Positions 6,451 through 14,855 of a stretch of 64,000 nucleotides of DNA are shown here, piece by piece (position 1 is the first letter of the stretch; each line of letters opens with the position of its first letter). Source of the stretch: JAADHX01 sp964569385 (GTDB lineage Bacteria; Actinomycetota; Acidimicrobiia; Acidimicrobiales; Poriferisodalaceae); the NCBI GenBank assembly GCA_964569385.1, contig CAZMUM010000008.1:61237-125236 (forward strand), given 5' to 3'. The notes beneath the pieces are model-generated. The model searched no databases. It saw only the letters and a list, made by a program, of their open reading frames with translations, and was not told where the DNA came from. A program made the position numbers and the translations under genes.

Positions 6451-9282
6451 ATGACCGATCTCACCAACTACCCACCATCTTCGCAATGGCACGACTGGAC
6501 CGAACTCGACGCCAAGGCATGGCCAGACAAGGTCGAGCGCAACTACGCGCTTGTTCCCACCACGTGTTTCAACTGCGAAGCGGCTTGTGGCCTCCTTGCC
6601 TACATCGACAAAGAGACCGGCGAGATCGCCAAGTTCGAAGGTAATCCAGAACATCCGGCCAGCCGCGGGCGCAACTGCGCCAAGGGCCCGGCCACCCTCA
6701 ACCAAGTCAACGACCCCGAACGTATCTTGTACCCGCTGCGTCGGGTTGGGCCTCGTGGCGGAGGCCACTGGGAGCGCATCAGCTGGGACGACGCCCTCGA
6801 CGAGATCGGCGAACGTCTACGCACCGCTTTCGAAGAGGATCGCCACAACGAGGTCGTCTACCACGTAGGTCGGCCTGGCGAAGATGGCTACACCGAACGT
6901 GTGCTTCAGGCCTGGGGCGTCGACGGCCACAACAGCCACACCAACATCTGCTCGTCGAATGCTCGTATTGGCTACCAAAGCTGGATGGGCCACGATCGCC
7001 CTTCGGCCGACTACGCCAACGCCGAGGTCATCTTCTTAATCTCAAGCCACCTCGAGAGTGGGCATTACTTCAACCCGCACGCGCAGCGCATCATCGAAGC
7101 GCAGGCGAAGGGGGCGACTGTCATCGCCGTCGACCCCCGGCTTTCGAACACTGGTTCCAAAGCCGACTTCTGGCTGCCAACCTGGCCAGGCACCGAACCA
7201 TTCATGCTGTTGGCCATCGCCAGGCTGTTGATCGAGAACGGAACCTGGCAAAAGGATTTCGTCGAGCGCTGGACCAACTGGGAGACCTACCTCCGCGAAA
7301 CAAGACCGGACCTTCCCGTCGAGTTCGACTCGATGGAACAGGCGCTGCTCGACGAATACGCCGAGTACACGCCAGAAGCGGCAGAAGAAATCGCAGGCAT
7401 CGATGCCGCAACCATCAGGGAGATTGCCGACATTATTGGTCGGCATCCTGGCAAGTTGGCGTCGCACACGTGGCGTGCGGCTTCGGCCGGAAATCTCGGC
7501 GGATGGCAAGTTGCTCGCTGCCTGTTCTTCCTAAACGTGCTCACCGCGTCGGTGGCCACCGAAGGCGGAACCACCGGCAATGGTTGGAACAAGTTCAAAC
7601 CCGCGCCGCCGCTAGGTCACCCGACACTCGAACGCTGGAACGAACTCAACTGGCCCAAGGAATACCCACTCAGCTATCACGAGATGTCGATCCTGTTGCC
7701 TCACTTCCTCAACGAAGGCCGCGGCAAACTCGACACCTACTTCACCCGCGTGTACAACCCGGTGTGGACCAACCCCGACGGGTTCTCCTGGCTCGAAGCG
7801 TTGAAGGATCCCGAGAAGGTCGCCTGTCACGTTGCCCTCACCCCCACATGGAGCGAAACAGCGCTGTTTGCCGACTACGTGCTGCCAATGGGTGTTGCTT
7901 CTGAGCGTCACGACATAGCCAGCTTTGAGACTCACGCCGGCCGCTGGATTGGCTTCCGCCAGCCGGTAATGCGGCGCTACGCCGAGTTGCAAGGCGAAGA
8001 GGTCAACGCCACCAGTCGAACCCATGAGTTCAACAAGGGCGAGGTCTGGGAAGAGAACGAGTTCTGGATCGATCTATCGTGGCGCATCGACCCAGACGGC
8101 TCGATGGGCATTCGTGAGTTCTTCGAGTCCAAAACCGATCCTGGCACCCCGATGGGTGTCGACGAATACTACGGCACCATGTTCGCCGAATCGGTACCAG
8201 GACTTGCCGACGATGCCGCCGCTGCGGGCAAAACTCCGCTCGAGTTCATGCGCGATCGAGGCGCCTACGAGATCGCTGGTGACACCTACCAGCCCTATGA
8301 GAACAACGTCGACGCGGCTGCTGTTGATGGCTGCATCAAGGGCGAAGATGGTGTGTTTCGCATGCCAGGAACAGCAGGTTTGTTCGACGGGTCCGACGAG
8401 GCGTTTCGATCAACAAAGCTGGCACCTCTTGGGGAGGGATCGCCTGCGGTCGAGGTTGGTGGCCAACTAAAGGAGGGCTTCCCGACGCCTTCGAAGAAGC
8501 TCGAGTTGTATTCCAACACGTTGGCCGACTGGGGTTGGCCCGAATACGCCACACCCAAATGGATACCGAGCCACGTGCACCATCAGGACCTCGACATGGA
8601 TGCCGGCGAACGTATCTTGTTGCCCACATTCCGGATACCGACCCTCATTCACACTCGCTCGGCCAACTCCAAGTGGCTCAACGAGATCAGCCACCGTCAT
8701 CCGCTGTGGATCCACCCAACCGACGCCGAGAAGCTCAACATCGAAGAGAGCGGCCTGGTTCGCATCACCACCCGCATCGGTCACTTTGTAATCCAGGCCT
8801 GGCGCACCGAGGGCATCAGGCCCGGTGTTGTCGCCGCGTCGCATCACATGGGCCGTTGGCGTCTTGAGGATGGACAGGCTCGCAACTGGGGATCGGGTCT
8901 CGTTTCGCTCGATCAGGACGGCTCTGAGTGGAAACTACGCCGCCACGACGGCGTCGAGGCCTACGACTCCGACGATCCCGATACGTCGCGTATCTGGTGG
9001 ACCGACACCGGCGTGCATCAGAACTTGACGTTCGCGGTGCAGCCAGACCCGATTTCGGGCATGCAGTGTTGGCATCAGCGTGTAACTGTCACGCCAGCCG
9101 AAGAGGGCGACCATTACGGAGATGTTGTGGTCGATACGGCCAAGTCCAAAGAGGCATACCACGACTGGCTCAGCAAAACTCGCCCAGGCCCAGGCCCTCA
9201 GAACCTGCGCCGGCCACTGTGGTACGCCCGCCCCATGAAGCCCCACGTCAGCGCCTACAAGTTCCCCGCCGAGGCCGAATAA
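6451..9282 (+). CDS. Molybdopterin oxidoreductase catalytic subunit (DMSO reductase superfamily)
   Basis: 943 residues. An N-terminal [4Fe-4S] site is formed by C39-x2-C42-x3-C46-x29-C76 (CFNCEAACG and NCAKG), followed by the molybdopterin domains and, from about residue 720, a C-terminal molybdopterin-dinucleotide-binding domain. The likely molybdenum ligand lies in NICSSN (Cys167). No twin-arginine signal is present, so the enzyme probably works in the cytoplasm, unlike periplasmic Psr/Phs enzymes and more like cytoplasmic sulfite-oxidising SoeA; the substrate itself is unresolved. It has a good ribosome binding site (GGAGGT) and lies 40 bases after the fused Fe-S/membrane subunit, with which it forms a complete complex iron-sulfur molybdoenzyme. 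No dedicated TorD/NarJ chaperone is adjacent. Confidence 0.9.
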   Translation: MTDLTNYPPSSQWHDWTELDAKAWPDKVERNYALVPTTCFNCEAACGLLAYIDKETGEIAKFEGNPEHPASRGRNCAKGPATLNQVNDPERILYPLRRVGPRGGGHWERISWDDALDEIGERLRTAFEEDRHNEVVYHVGRPGEDGYTERVLQAWGVDGHNSHTNICSSNARIGYQSWMGHDRPSADYANAEVIFLISSHLESGHYFNPHAQRIIEAQAKGATVIAVDPRLSNTGSKADFWLPTWPGTEPFMLLAIARLLIENGTWQKDFVERWTNWETYLRETRPDLPVEFDSMEQALLDEYAEYTPEAAEEIAGIDAATIREIADIIGRHPGKLASHTWRAASAGNLGGWQVARCLFFLNVLTASVATEGGTTGNGWNKFKPAPPLGHPTLERWNELNWPKEYPLSYHEMSILLPHFLNEGRGKLDTYFTRVYNPVWTNPDGFSWLEALKDPEKVACHVALTPTWSETALFADYVLPMGVASERHDIASFETHAGRWIGFRQPVMRRYAELQGEEVNATSRTHEFNKGEVWEENEFWIDLSWRIDPDGSMGIREFFESKTDPGTPMGVDEYYGTMFAESVPGLADDAAAAGKTPLEFMRDRGAYEIAGDTYQPYENNVDAAAVDGCIKGEDGVFRMPGTAGLFDGSDEAFRSTKLAPLGEGSPAVEVGGQLKEGFPTPSKKLELYSNTLADWGWPEYATPKWIPSHVHHQDLDMDAGERILLPTFRIPTLIHTRSANSKWLNEISHRHPLWIHPTDAEKLNIEESGLVRITTRIGHFVIQAWRTEGIRPGVVAASHHMGRWRLEDGQARNWGSGLVSLDQDGSEWKLRRHDGVEAYDSDDPDTSRIWWTDTGVHQNLTFAVQPDPISGMQCWHQRVTVTPAEEGDHYGDVVVDTAKSKEAYHDWLSKTRPGPGPQNLRRPLWYARPMKPHVSAYKFPAEAE

Positions 9283-9284
9283 CC

Positions 9285-9350
9285 CCGAAGACCACTCCTG
9301 TCACCGGGATCTGGCTGCGGGCGAACGTTTCCCGGTGACGGGAGTGGTCT
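9285..9350. repeat. 66-bp intergenic hairpin element, copy 1
   Basis: 21-bp arms (9289-9309 and 9330-9350) are complementary except for one G-T pair and enclose a 20-base loop. Between the convergent molybdoenzyme and peptidase genes it can serve as a terminator. A 66-bp copy, about 76% identical by hand count, occurs at 56890-56955. A second weaker hairpin (CGGGGTTT ... AAAACCCG, about 9366-9401) follows. Confidence 0.8.
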
Positions 9351-9403
9351 GTTCGTTCGTTCTTTCGGGGTTTGGCTCGAACGAAGTGAGAGTTAAAACC
9401 CGG

Positions 9404-11317
9404 TTAGCGACCGTCAGGTCGCGGCGCGGCGCCGATCCATTCGAAGTGCATGCCGTCGGGGCGGGTCCAGGTGCCGCCCCAGGCGAAACCGTTCGCTCTG
9501 AAGATTTCGACAACCCGAAGGTCGAGAGTTGGTGGGGTGCCCCAGCGGTTGGTGGACGGGTTGATATCGACGCCAAGGCCCCAAGCGTGCCTCGACACCG
9601 CACCGCCTGAAGTTCCGCGGATACGGCGTGGGTTCCAGCACCCGCCGTATCGCCGCGTGTCTCCTACGTCGATCACTCCGGTAAGCCCGGCCGCTTCGAC
9701 CTCGGTGAGTGCAGCGGTGAGATCGTCGAATAGGGCCCGGTTGCACCAGATTTGGCCGATGATGGGAAAGTCCTGTCTGGCGATGTTCTGCGCTACCCAG
9801 GCTGGCTCCATCTCGATGTTGTCGCCTGCCGCGAACCGGTATTCGAACTCGCCCAGAAGTGTCTTCAGGCGCAGGGTCGACAGCACATTGTCGACGCTTG
9901 GCTCGTCCCAGCTTCTGGCCCACCTGACCCATGTTCGGGAGGCAGCGATCTTGGCCAAGCTTGTTTCTAACGCGGCATAATCGTCGACCCCGACGACCCA
10001 CAACGATGAGGGTCGGGAGAAACCGAACGTCGAGGCGTCGGCTATTGAGAACAGGATCTCAGTCGATGCGACGCGGCCGTCGGGAACTACGGCACCAACC
10101 ACACGCTGATAGGCGCGACCATTCCACCCATAGAACTCGATTACGTCTCCTGGCCGCGCGCCTCGTAGCTCGGCTGTACTCCAGCTCAGTACTACTTCGC
10201 CGCGCTCGAGTGCGCCGACAACATCACCGCCGACAAAGACCGATGCCGCTCGTGGGTCGATGGCGCGAGCGGTGAAGGGAATCTGCCAGCCTGGTGCGGC
10301 TGCATCGATTATTTGACCCCGTCGGCGCAATGCCAGAACTCTGACAGTGCCGGTGTGATTCAGCGAAGAGACGCCGCCTGCCTCTGCGACGGCAATCTGA
10401 ACCTCGCCGACGAGGCTGTCGGTCATTCCGCCCGATTGCCAGACTGCCATGCTCGGCCGACTCGGGTGTGCTGTGAGAACAATCGAGTCGCCATGAGCCG
10501 AAGCTCCGACCACAGCACCAACATCGGCGGACTCTCCAGAAAGAGATTCAAAATCGGTCGCATCGCCGAATGCGATTGTGTCTCCGCCTTCTGTTACGAG
10601 GTGGTAACCCTGGCCAGAACTGGTTGGCACGAGATCGATAACTGGCTCGGCTGGTGGGTTCGATCCGCTTGATCCGTAGAACACGGCATCGCCGAACGCG
10701 AACACCCCTCCATCGATGGCGACCAGCCAATAGCCGAGTCCTGTTGGTGTAGAGCTCATGCCAACGATTGGGTGGTTGAGGTCGAATGCACCCATTGATC
10801 CGTAGAACCCCGCGTCGCCAAACGCGAAAATGCCGCCATCGTCGGCGGCCATCCAATAACCAGCCCCAGTTGGGGTGGATGCAATGTCGACCATAGGTCG
10901 ATGTAGATCAATGTCGCCGGTCGACCCGTAGAAACCCGCGTCGCCGAACGCGAAGATCCCGCCATCCGACGCGGCCAGCCAGTACCCGCCGCCGCTAGTT
11001 GTTGAAGCCATGGCAACAACGGGCTCGACCAAGGTCGCACCTCGCATCGACCCATGATCTAAGGCGTCTCCGTACGAGCCGACGTCGCCCGTTGAGGTGA
11101 CGTACCAGCCGCCCAGTTCGGCGCCAGGGATGACGGCCCCACCGACGATGGCGGCCTCGATATCAACAGCCGAGACAAATGGTGAGGATGTATCGCCGAC
11201 GACCACAACAATCGAGCCGCCCTCGGCTGGGTCGGTTGCCTCGGAGGCACCAGTTGAGCTCGCCACCACTGTGCTCGATGCAGCTATGACTAATGCGGCA
11301 GCAGCGATTCGTCTCAT
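9404..11317 (-). CDS. Secreted M15-family peptidase with N-terminal repeat domain
   Basis: 637 residues. A signal peptide (RRIAAAALVIAASSTVVAS) is followed by about five tandem repeats of roughly 45 residues between residues 68 and 270, each with GYW near the middle and GGIFAFGDAGFYGS at the end, a repeat type often found in exported proteins of Acidimicrobiia. A middle region of no known family follows. Residues about 515-630 match the VanY/M15_4 peptidase fold: SRHAWGLGVDIN and DGMHFEW supply the zinc ligands His577, Asp584 and His624. It probably cleaves D-amino-acid peptide bonds in cell-wall peptides (DD- or LD-carboxypeptidase), with the repeats serving as a wall or surface binding module. 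It is divergent from the ferritin-like gene. Confidence 0.85.
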   Translation of the reverse strand: MRRIAAAALVIAASSTVVASSTGASEATDPAEGGSIVVVVGDTSSPFVSAVDIEAAIVGGAVIPGAELGGWYVTSTGDVGSYGDALDHGSMRGATLVEPVVAMASTTSGGGYWLAASDGGIFAFGDAGFYGSTGDIDLHRPMVDIASTPTGAGYWMAADDGGIFAFGDAGFYGSMGAFDLNHPIVGMSSTPTGLGYWLVAIDGGVFAFGDAVFYGSSGSNPPAEPVIDLVPTSSGQGYHLVTEGGDTIAFGDATDFESLSGESADVGAVVGASAHGDSIVLTAHPSRPSMAVWQSGGMTDSLVGEVQIAVAEAGGVSSLNHTGTVRVLALRRRGQIIDAAAPGWQIPFTARAIDPRAASVFVGGDVVGALERGEVVLSWSTAELRGARPGDVIEFYGWNGRAYQRVVGAVVPDGRVASTEILFSIADASTFGFSRPSSLWVVGVDDYAALETSLAKIAASRTWVRWARSWDEPSVDNVLSTLRLKTLLGEFEYRFAAGDNIEMEPAWVAQNIARQDFPIIGQIWCNRALFDDLTAALTEVEAAGLTGVIDVGDTRRYGGCWNPRRIRGTSGGAVSRHAWGLGVDINPSTNRWGTPPTLDLRVVEIFRANGFAWGGTWTRPDGMHFEWIGAAPRPDGR

Positions 11318-11364
11318 GGGTTTCTATCGGCAGCCGGTGGCGGCGAACAAAGGAGGGATCCTCG

Positions 11365-12447
11365 ATGGGTAACTGCGGCGTTACGGCCGCTACGGTCTTT
11401 GGCATGGCCAGTGCAACTACGGATCTCGGAACGTCGGACCTTCGTTACAGCAGGGATGACCTTATGCGAAGTCACGACTACGCCGCGCCCCACGTGGTTA
11501 ACGGCGAAGTGTTGCATGGCGGCATGATGGCTGACGGAAGCTACATGCCACCGCGGGCCCTGGTGCGCGAGGCCGCCTTCGCTGCTTGGGAGGCGGCGCT
11601 TGCCGAGCGAGGCGGCGAACCCCTTGATGCCAACGCGTCGCTCCTCGATGGGCTCAGAATGCCGACAGCAGACCAACAGGGCGTTCTGCTTCGCAACGGA
11701 ATCGGTGCGCCGTTCTGGAATGGTCTGACCATCACCGGCAAGATCGAAGCGCGAGGGCGAGTGCTGGCGACCATGCAGTTCCCTGAGCTTCAGCCCGCGA
11801 TTGTGGAAGACATCTCCGAGATGGCTATCGGGCATCTGAATGAGGGGCTTCTCATTGCCCACGGTCTCGACGAGGGTGGGTCCCCCGAGGAAGGCATCGG
11901 TGGGCACGACACCATGTGGTTCGTAGTGCGCGATCTAGCGTTTGGCCCCGATGCGTACGACGATGTCGATCCGCCAGAATCGATCGGCCGACCCGACTCT
12001 GGTAGCCGGTTGGTTGAAGAAGTCGATGCCGCTACTGAAGGTCTGATCTCGTTCTTGGCCAACTTGTTGATTATTGAGTTCAGGGCCGAGAACGCCTTCG
12101 CCGATACCCAGGCAATCTTGCGAAAGCCCGATCTGTTTACCGATCGGCCGGCCGACGCCGAGGTTGGCGCCGAAATTGTCGAGCGCATCCGCACCGATGA
12201 GGCCATTCACGTTCGGTCGCTGTGCCTGTATCTTGGCGAACTTCGCTCGGTCACTTTCAAGACACTCGATGGTGGCACCATGGCTGGTGCAGAGCTCATC
12301 GATCGGTTCTGGGAAGGCCTGGTGCGCTGGGCGACGGTTGACCAGCCTGCTATCAGCTTCGACCGAGATCGGGCTGTGCTCGAAGAACATATGTCCCAAC
12401 ACACCGACGCCGCCAGAGTTCTGGCTGAGTTCAACGCCGCGAGTTAA
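11365..12447 (+). CDS. Conserved protein of unknown function with ferritin-like diiron motifs
   Basis: 360 residues. The start ATG at 11365 (MGNCGVTAA) follows AAAGGAGGG by seven bases; upstream in-frame starts lack such a site. There is no signal peptide or membrane segment, so it is cytoplasmic. A helical half contains IIEFRAENAF and RIRTDEAIHVRSL; the E-x-x-E and E-x-x-H pairs on long helices are the arrangement of carboxylate/histidine diiron ligands in ferritin-like proteins and R2-type oxygenases. The N-terminal half (SYMPPRALVREAAFAAW) matches nothing I know. It may be an oxidase or oxygenase acting on an unknown substrate. Its 3' end overlaps the convergent acyltransferase gene by 17 bases. 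Confidence 0.6.
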   Translation: MGNCGVTAATVFGMASATTDLGTSDLRYSRDDLMRSHDYAAPHVVNGEVLHGGMMADGSYMPPRALVREAAFAAWEAALAERGGEPLDANASLLDGLRMPTADQQGVLLRNGIGAPFWNGLTITGKIEARGRVLATMQFPELQPAIVEDISEMAIGHLNEGLLIAHGLDEGGSPEEGIGGHDTMWFVVRDLAFGPDAYDDVDPPESIGRPDSGSRLVEEVDAATEGLISFLANLLIIEFRAENAFADTQAILRKPDLFTDRPADAEVGAEIVERIRTDEAIHVRSLCLYLGELRSVTFKTLDGGTMAGAELIDRFWEGLVRWATVDQPAISFDRDRAVLEEHMSQHTDAARVLAEFNAAS

Positions 12448-13105
12448 CAACTCTCGCTGGTGCGCCAACCACGGTGTCACCGGCAGCAACATCTCGGGTG
12501 ACGACCGCTCCGGCTCCCACCGTTGCCCCGGCGCCGATTTCGACCTTTTCCAACACCGTGGCGTTGCTGCCAATGGTTGAACCCGGGCCGACCGTGCAGT
12601 CGCCAGAGACGCTGCAACCTGGCATAAGGCTCGAGTAGGCACCGATGATGGTGTCGTGGCCGACCAGGGCTCCGTGTGAGATGTAGCAGTGATCCTCGAT
12701 GCTCGAAACCGGCGAGATCGAGGTTTGGGCCAAGATGACGACGCCCTTGCCGAGCTTTACGTTCGTACCGATAGCAGCTGTTCTGTGGACGACGGTAAGG
12801 GGCTCCAGACCAACTACAGCGGCGCTCTGGGCGATATCTTGGCGGTCCGACGGATACCCGACACACGCAATGTAGTGAAGGTCGATTAGCTCGGCGGCGA
12901 GGCCAGCCAGGGTGTCAAGGGCCAACAGGTCAACGTCGCGATCTTCGAACCGGTGGCTGTCCATGCTGGCTGGGTCGGAGTGGAACAGGCCGACTACCCG
13001 ACAGTGCGAATAATGCTCCGCGGGGGCGTCGCGATTTAGCGACTCAATGAGCGACAACACATCGTTGGCATGGCCTGAGGCGCCAACCAGGGCAACTTGA
13101 AGCAT
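12431..13105 (-). CDS. NeuD/PglD-type sugar O- or N-acyltransferase
   Basis: 224 residues from the ATG at 13105 (MLQVALVGASGHAND). Residues 4-13 form the N-terminal Rossmann-like site of PglD/NeuD enzymes (V-A-L-V-G-A-S-G-H-A), and residues about 100-220 are a left-handed beta-helix of hexapeptide repeats (GTNVKLGKGVVILAQT and further), with the expected catalytic histidine in the SHGALVGHD loop. Family members acetylate UDP-amino sugars or sialic acids using acetyl-CoA in the cytoplasm. Placed divergently from a glycosyltransferase and near a DegT aminotransferase, it fits N-acylation of a nucleotide-activated amino sugar. Longer upstream frames would cross the divergent promoter region and lack the family pattern. 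Confidence 0.85.
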   Translation of the reverse strand: MLQVALVGASGHANDVLSLIESLNRDAPAEHYSHCRVVGLFHSDPASMDSHRFEDRDVDLLALDTLAGLAAELIDLHYIACVGYPSDRQDIAQSAAVVGLEPLTVVHRTAAIGTNVKLGKGVVILAQTSISPVSSIEDHCYISHGALVGHDTIIGAYSSLMPGCSVSGDCTVGPGSTIGSNATVLEKVEIGAGATVGAGAVVTRDVAAGDTVVGAPARVVNSRR

Positions 13106-13199
13106 GGGAGCCCTGTCGGTCGCAGTCGTGTGCGCATAACCGGCCAGGAGAGCGGTGCTGCCGACTATTGCGGCTCTCGCTGCGGTCGACTGGAACGGC

Positions 13200-14855
13200 A
13201 TGCAGAATGTGCCGTGCAGCATCATCGTGCCGCTGTTCAACAAAGTTGAACTCACTCAGCGTTGCGTGGCCGCGCTGATCGCCAACACCGATCCAGAACT
13301 ATATGAGTTGGTGTTGATCGACAACGCCTCAAGTGACGCCACGCCAGAATTCTGCGCCACCCTCGATCCTTCGGTCGTCGTGATTCGTAACCACGAGAAC
13401 CTTGGCTTCGCCAAGGCCTGCAACCAAGGTGCCGCGGCGGCATCTGCTGAGCACCTGATGTTTCTCAACAACGACACCGAGGTGCATCCAGGCTGGCTTG
13501 AACCTCTTTTGGCTCAGCTCGAGGACCCTAGGGTTGGTGCTGTCGGATCGAAGCTGTTGTTTCCCGACGGAACAATTCAACACGCTGGCGTCGTCATCGT
13601 CTACAACGCCACCTACCCGGCTGAGTTCACTCCAACCCACTATCTGTATCAGGCGCCGGCAGACACTCCAGCGGCTAACCGAGCGAGGCCCTTCCAAGTT
13701 GTTACTGCGGCGGCGATGTTGGTGCGGCGATCGACCTTCACCGCACTAGACGGATACGACGAGGGCTACTGGAACGGGTATGAAGACGTCGACCTGTGTC
13801 TCAGGATTGGTGAGCGCGGCGAGGTGGTTATGTACGAGCCAGCCAGCGTTGTCACCCATATCGAGTCAGCGAGTGGTCCGGAGCGATTCCGCAAAACAAA
13901 CGAGAACGAGCAACGTTTGTATGAACGTTGGGCTGGGCGAGTGGAGTTTGATCTTCAATACGGGCTTGATGGCCAGCTGGCCGCCGACCCCCATGGTTTG
14001 GTAGTCGGTGAGCTGTCCGAATCGCCGGTCAGGCTCAAGTCGCCTGATGTTGGCGCGTGGAAACGAGCGCCGGCAATAGTTCGCGACCGCGAAGCCACAC
14101 TTGAGCAGATTCAAACACGGCGCGAACACGACCTGCTTGTGGCGGCGAGAGGTGGTTCCGACGTCTGCTGGCTTGAAGGCGAAGAGGCCGAACCCCTTGT
14201 GACCGTCCGCATTGCCACCTACAACCGCGGCCGGCTAGTTGTAGATCGGGCCATAACCTCGGCCCTCGAACAGACCTATCAGAACATCGAAGTCCTCGTA
14301 GTGGGCGATGCCTGCGACGAGGCCACGACTCGCGCCGTTGAATCGGTAAGTGACCAGCGCGTTCGTTTCGTTCGATTGCCAACGCGGGGTCTCTATCCCG
14401 GCGACAGCGAACACCGTTGGATGGTTGCCGGTGGTCATCCGATGGTCACAGCACTGGGTTTGGCCAAGGGTTCATGGATCGCACCGTGTGATGACGATGA
14501 TGAGTTGACACCTGATCATGTCGAGGTCTTGCTCACTGCCGCAAAAGAGCGCCGGCTGGAGATGGTCTGGAGCCGAGCCAACTGTGAAATCCCTGTGGGC
14601 ACCTGGCGAGAGATTGGCGCGCCTGAACTCGTCTGCGGGCGGATTACTCACGGCTCGCTGATCTATTCGTTGGGGCTCAGGCATATGTTGCCCAACGTTC
14701 GCTCCTGGCGAATCGGCGAGCCAGGCGACTGGAACCTCTGGCGTCGAATGTTCAACGCCGGTGCGCGGATGGGGTTCGTCGACCAAGTGACCTACACGCA
14801 CTACGCCGAGGCGAGGTTCCGTCGCCAGGCAGAGACGCCCGTAGGACTGTCATGA
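13200..14855 (+). CDS. Two-domain family 2 glycosyltransferase
   Basis: 551 residues, start ATG at 13200 (MQNVPCSIIVPLFNK). Domain 1 (about 6-250) is a GT-A fold with NNDTEVHPGW (Asp92, nucleotide-sugar/metal site) and the acceptor-side GYWNGYEDVDLC motif common in rhamnosyltransferase-like GT2 enzymes. Domain 2 (from residue 334) starts VTVRIATYNRGRLVV and has a DDDD acidic cluster near residue 431. Two complete GT2 domains in one chain usually add two sugars in sequence. There is no membrane segment, so it acts at the cytoplasmic face. The stop overlaps the DegT gene by ATGA, so the two are one transcription unit for glycan synthesis. Confidence 0.88.
   Translation: MQNVPCSIIVPLFNKVELTQRCVAALIANTDPELYELVLIDNASSDATPEFCATLDPSVVVIRNHENLGFAKACNQGAAAASAEHLMFLNNDTEVHPGWLEPLLAQLEDPRVGAVGSKLLFPDGTIQHAGVVIVYNATYPAEFTPTHYLYQAPADTPAANRARPFQVVTAAAMLVRRSTFTALDGYDEGYWNGYEDVDLCLRIGERGEVVMYEPASVVTHIESASGPERFRKTNENEQRLYERWAGRVEFDLQYGLDGQLAADPHGLVVGELSESPVRLKSPDVGAWKRAPAIVRDREATLEQIQTRREHDLLVAARGGSDVCWLEGEEAEPLVTVRIATYNRGRLVVDRAITSALEQTYQNIEVLVVGDACDEATTRAVESVSDQRVRFVRLPTRGLYPGDSEHRWMVAGGHPMVTALGLAKGSWIAPCDDDDELTPDHVEVLLTAAKERRLEMVWSRANCEIPVGTWREIGAPELVCGRITHGSLIYSLGLRHMLPNVRSWRIGEPGDWNLWRRMFNAGARMGFVDQVTYTHYAEARFRRQAETPVGLS

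Noticed and set aside
13106..13255. N-terminal extension of the NeuD-like protein
   Set aside because: It would overlap the divergent glycosyltransferase start; the family begins at MLQVALVGASGH.
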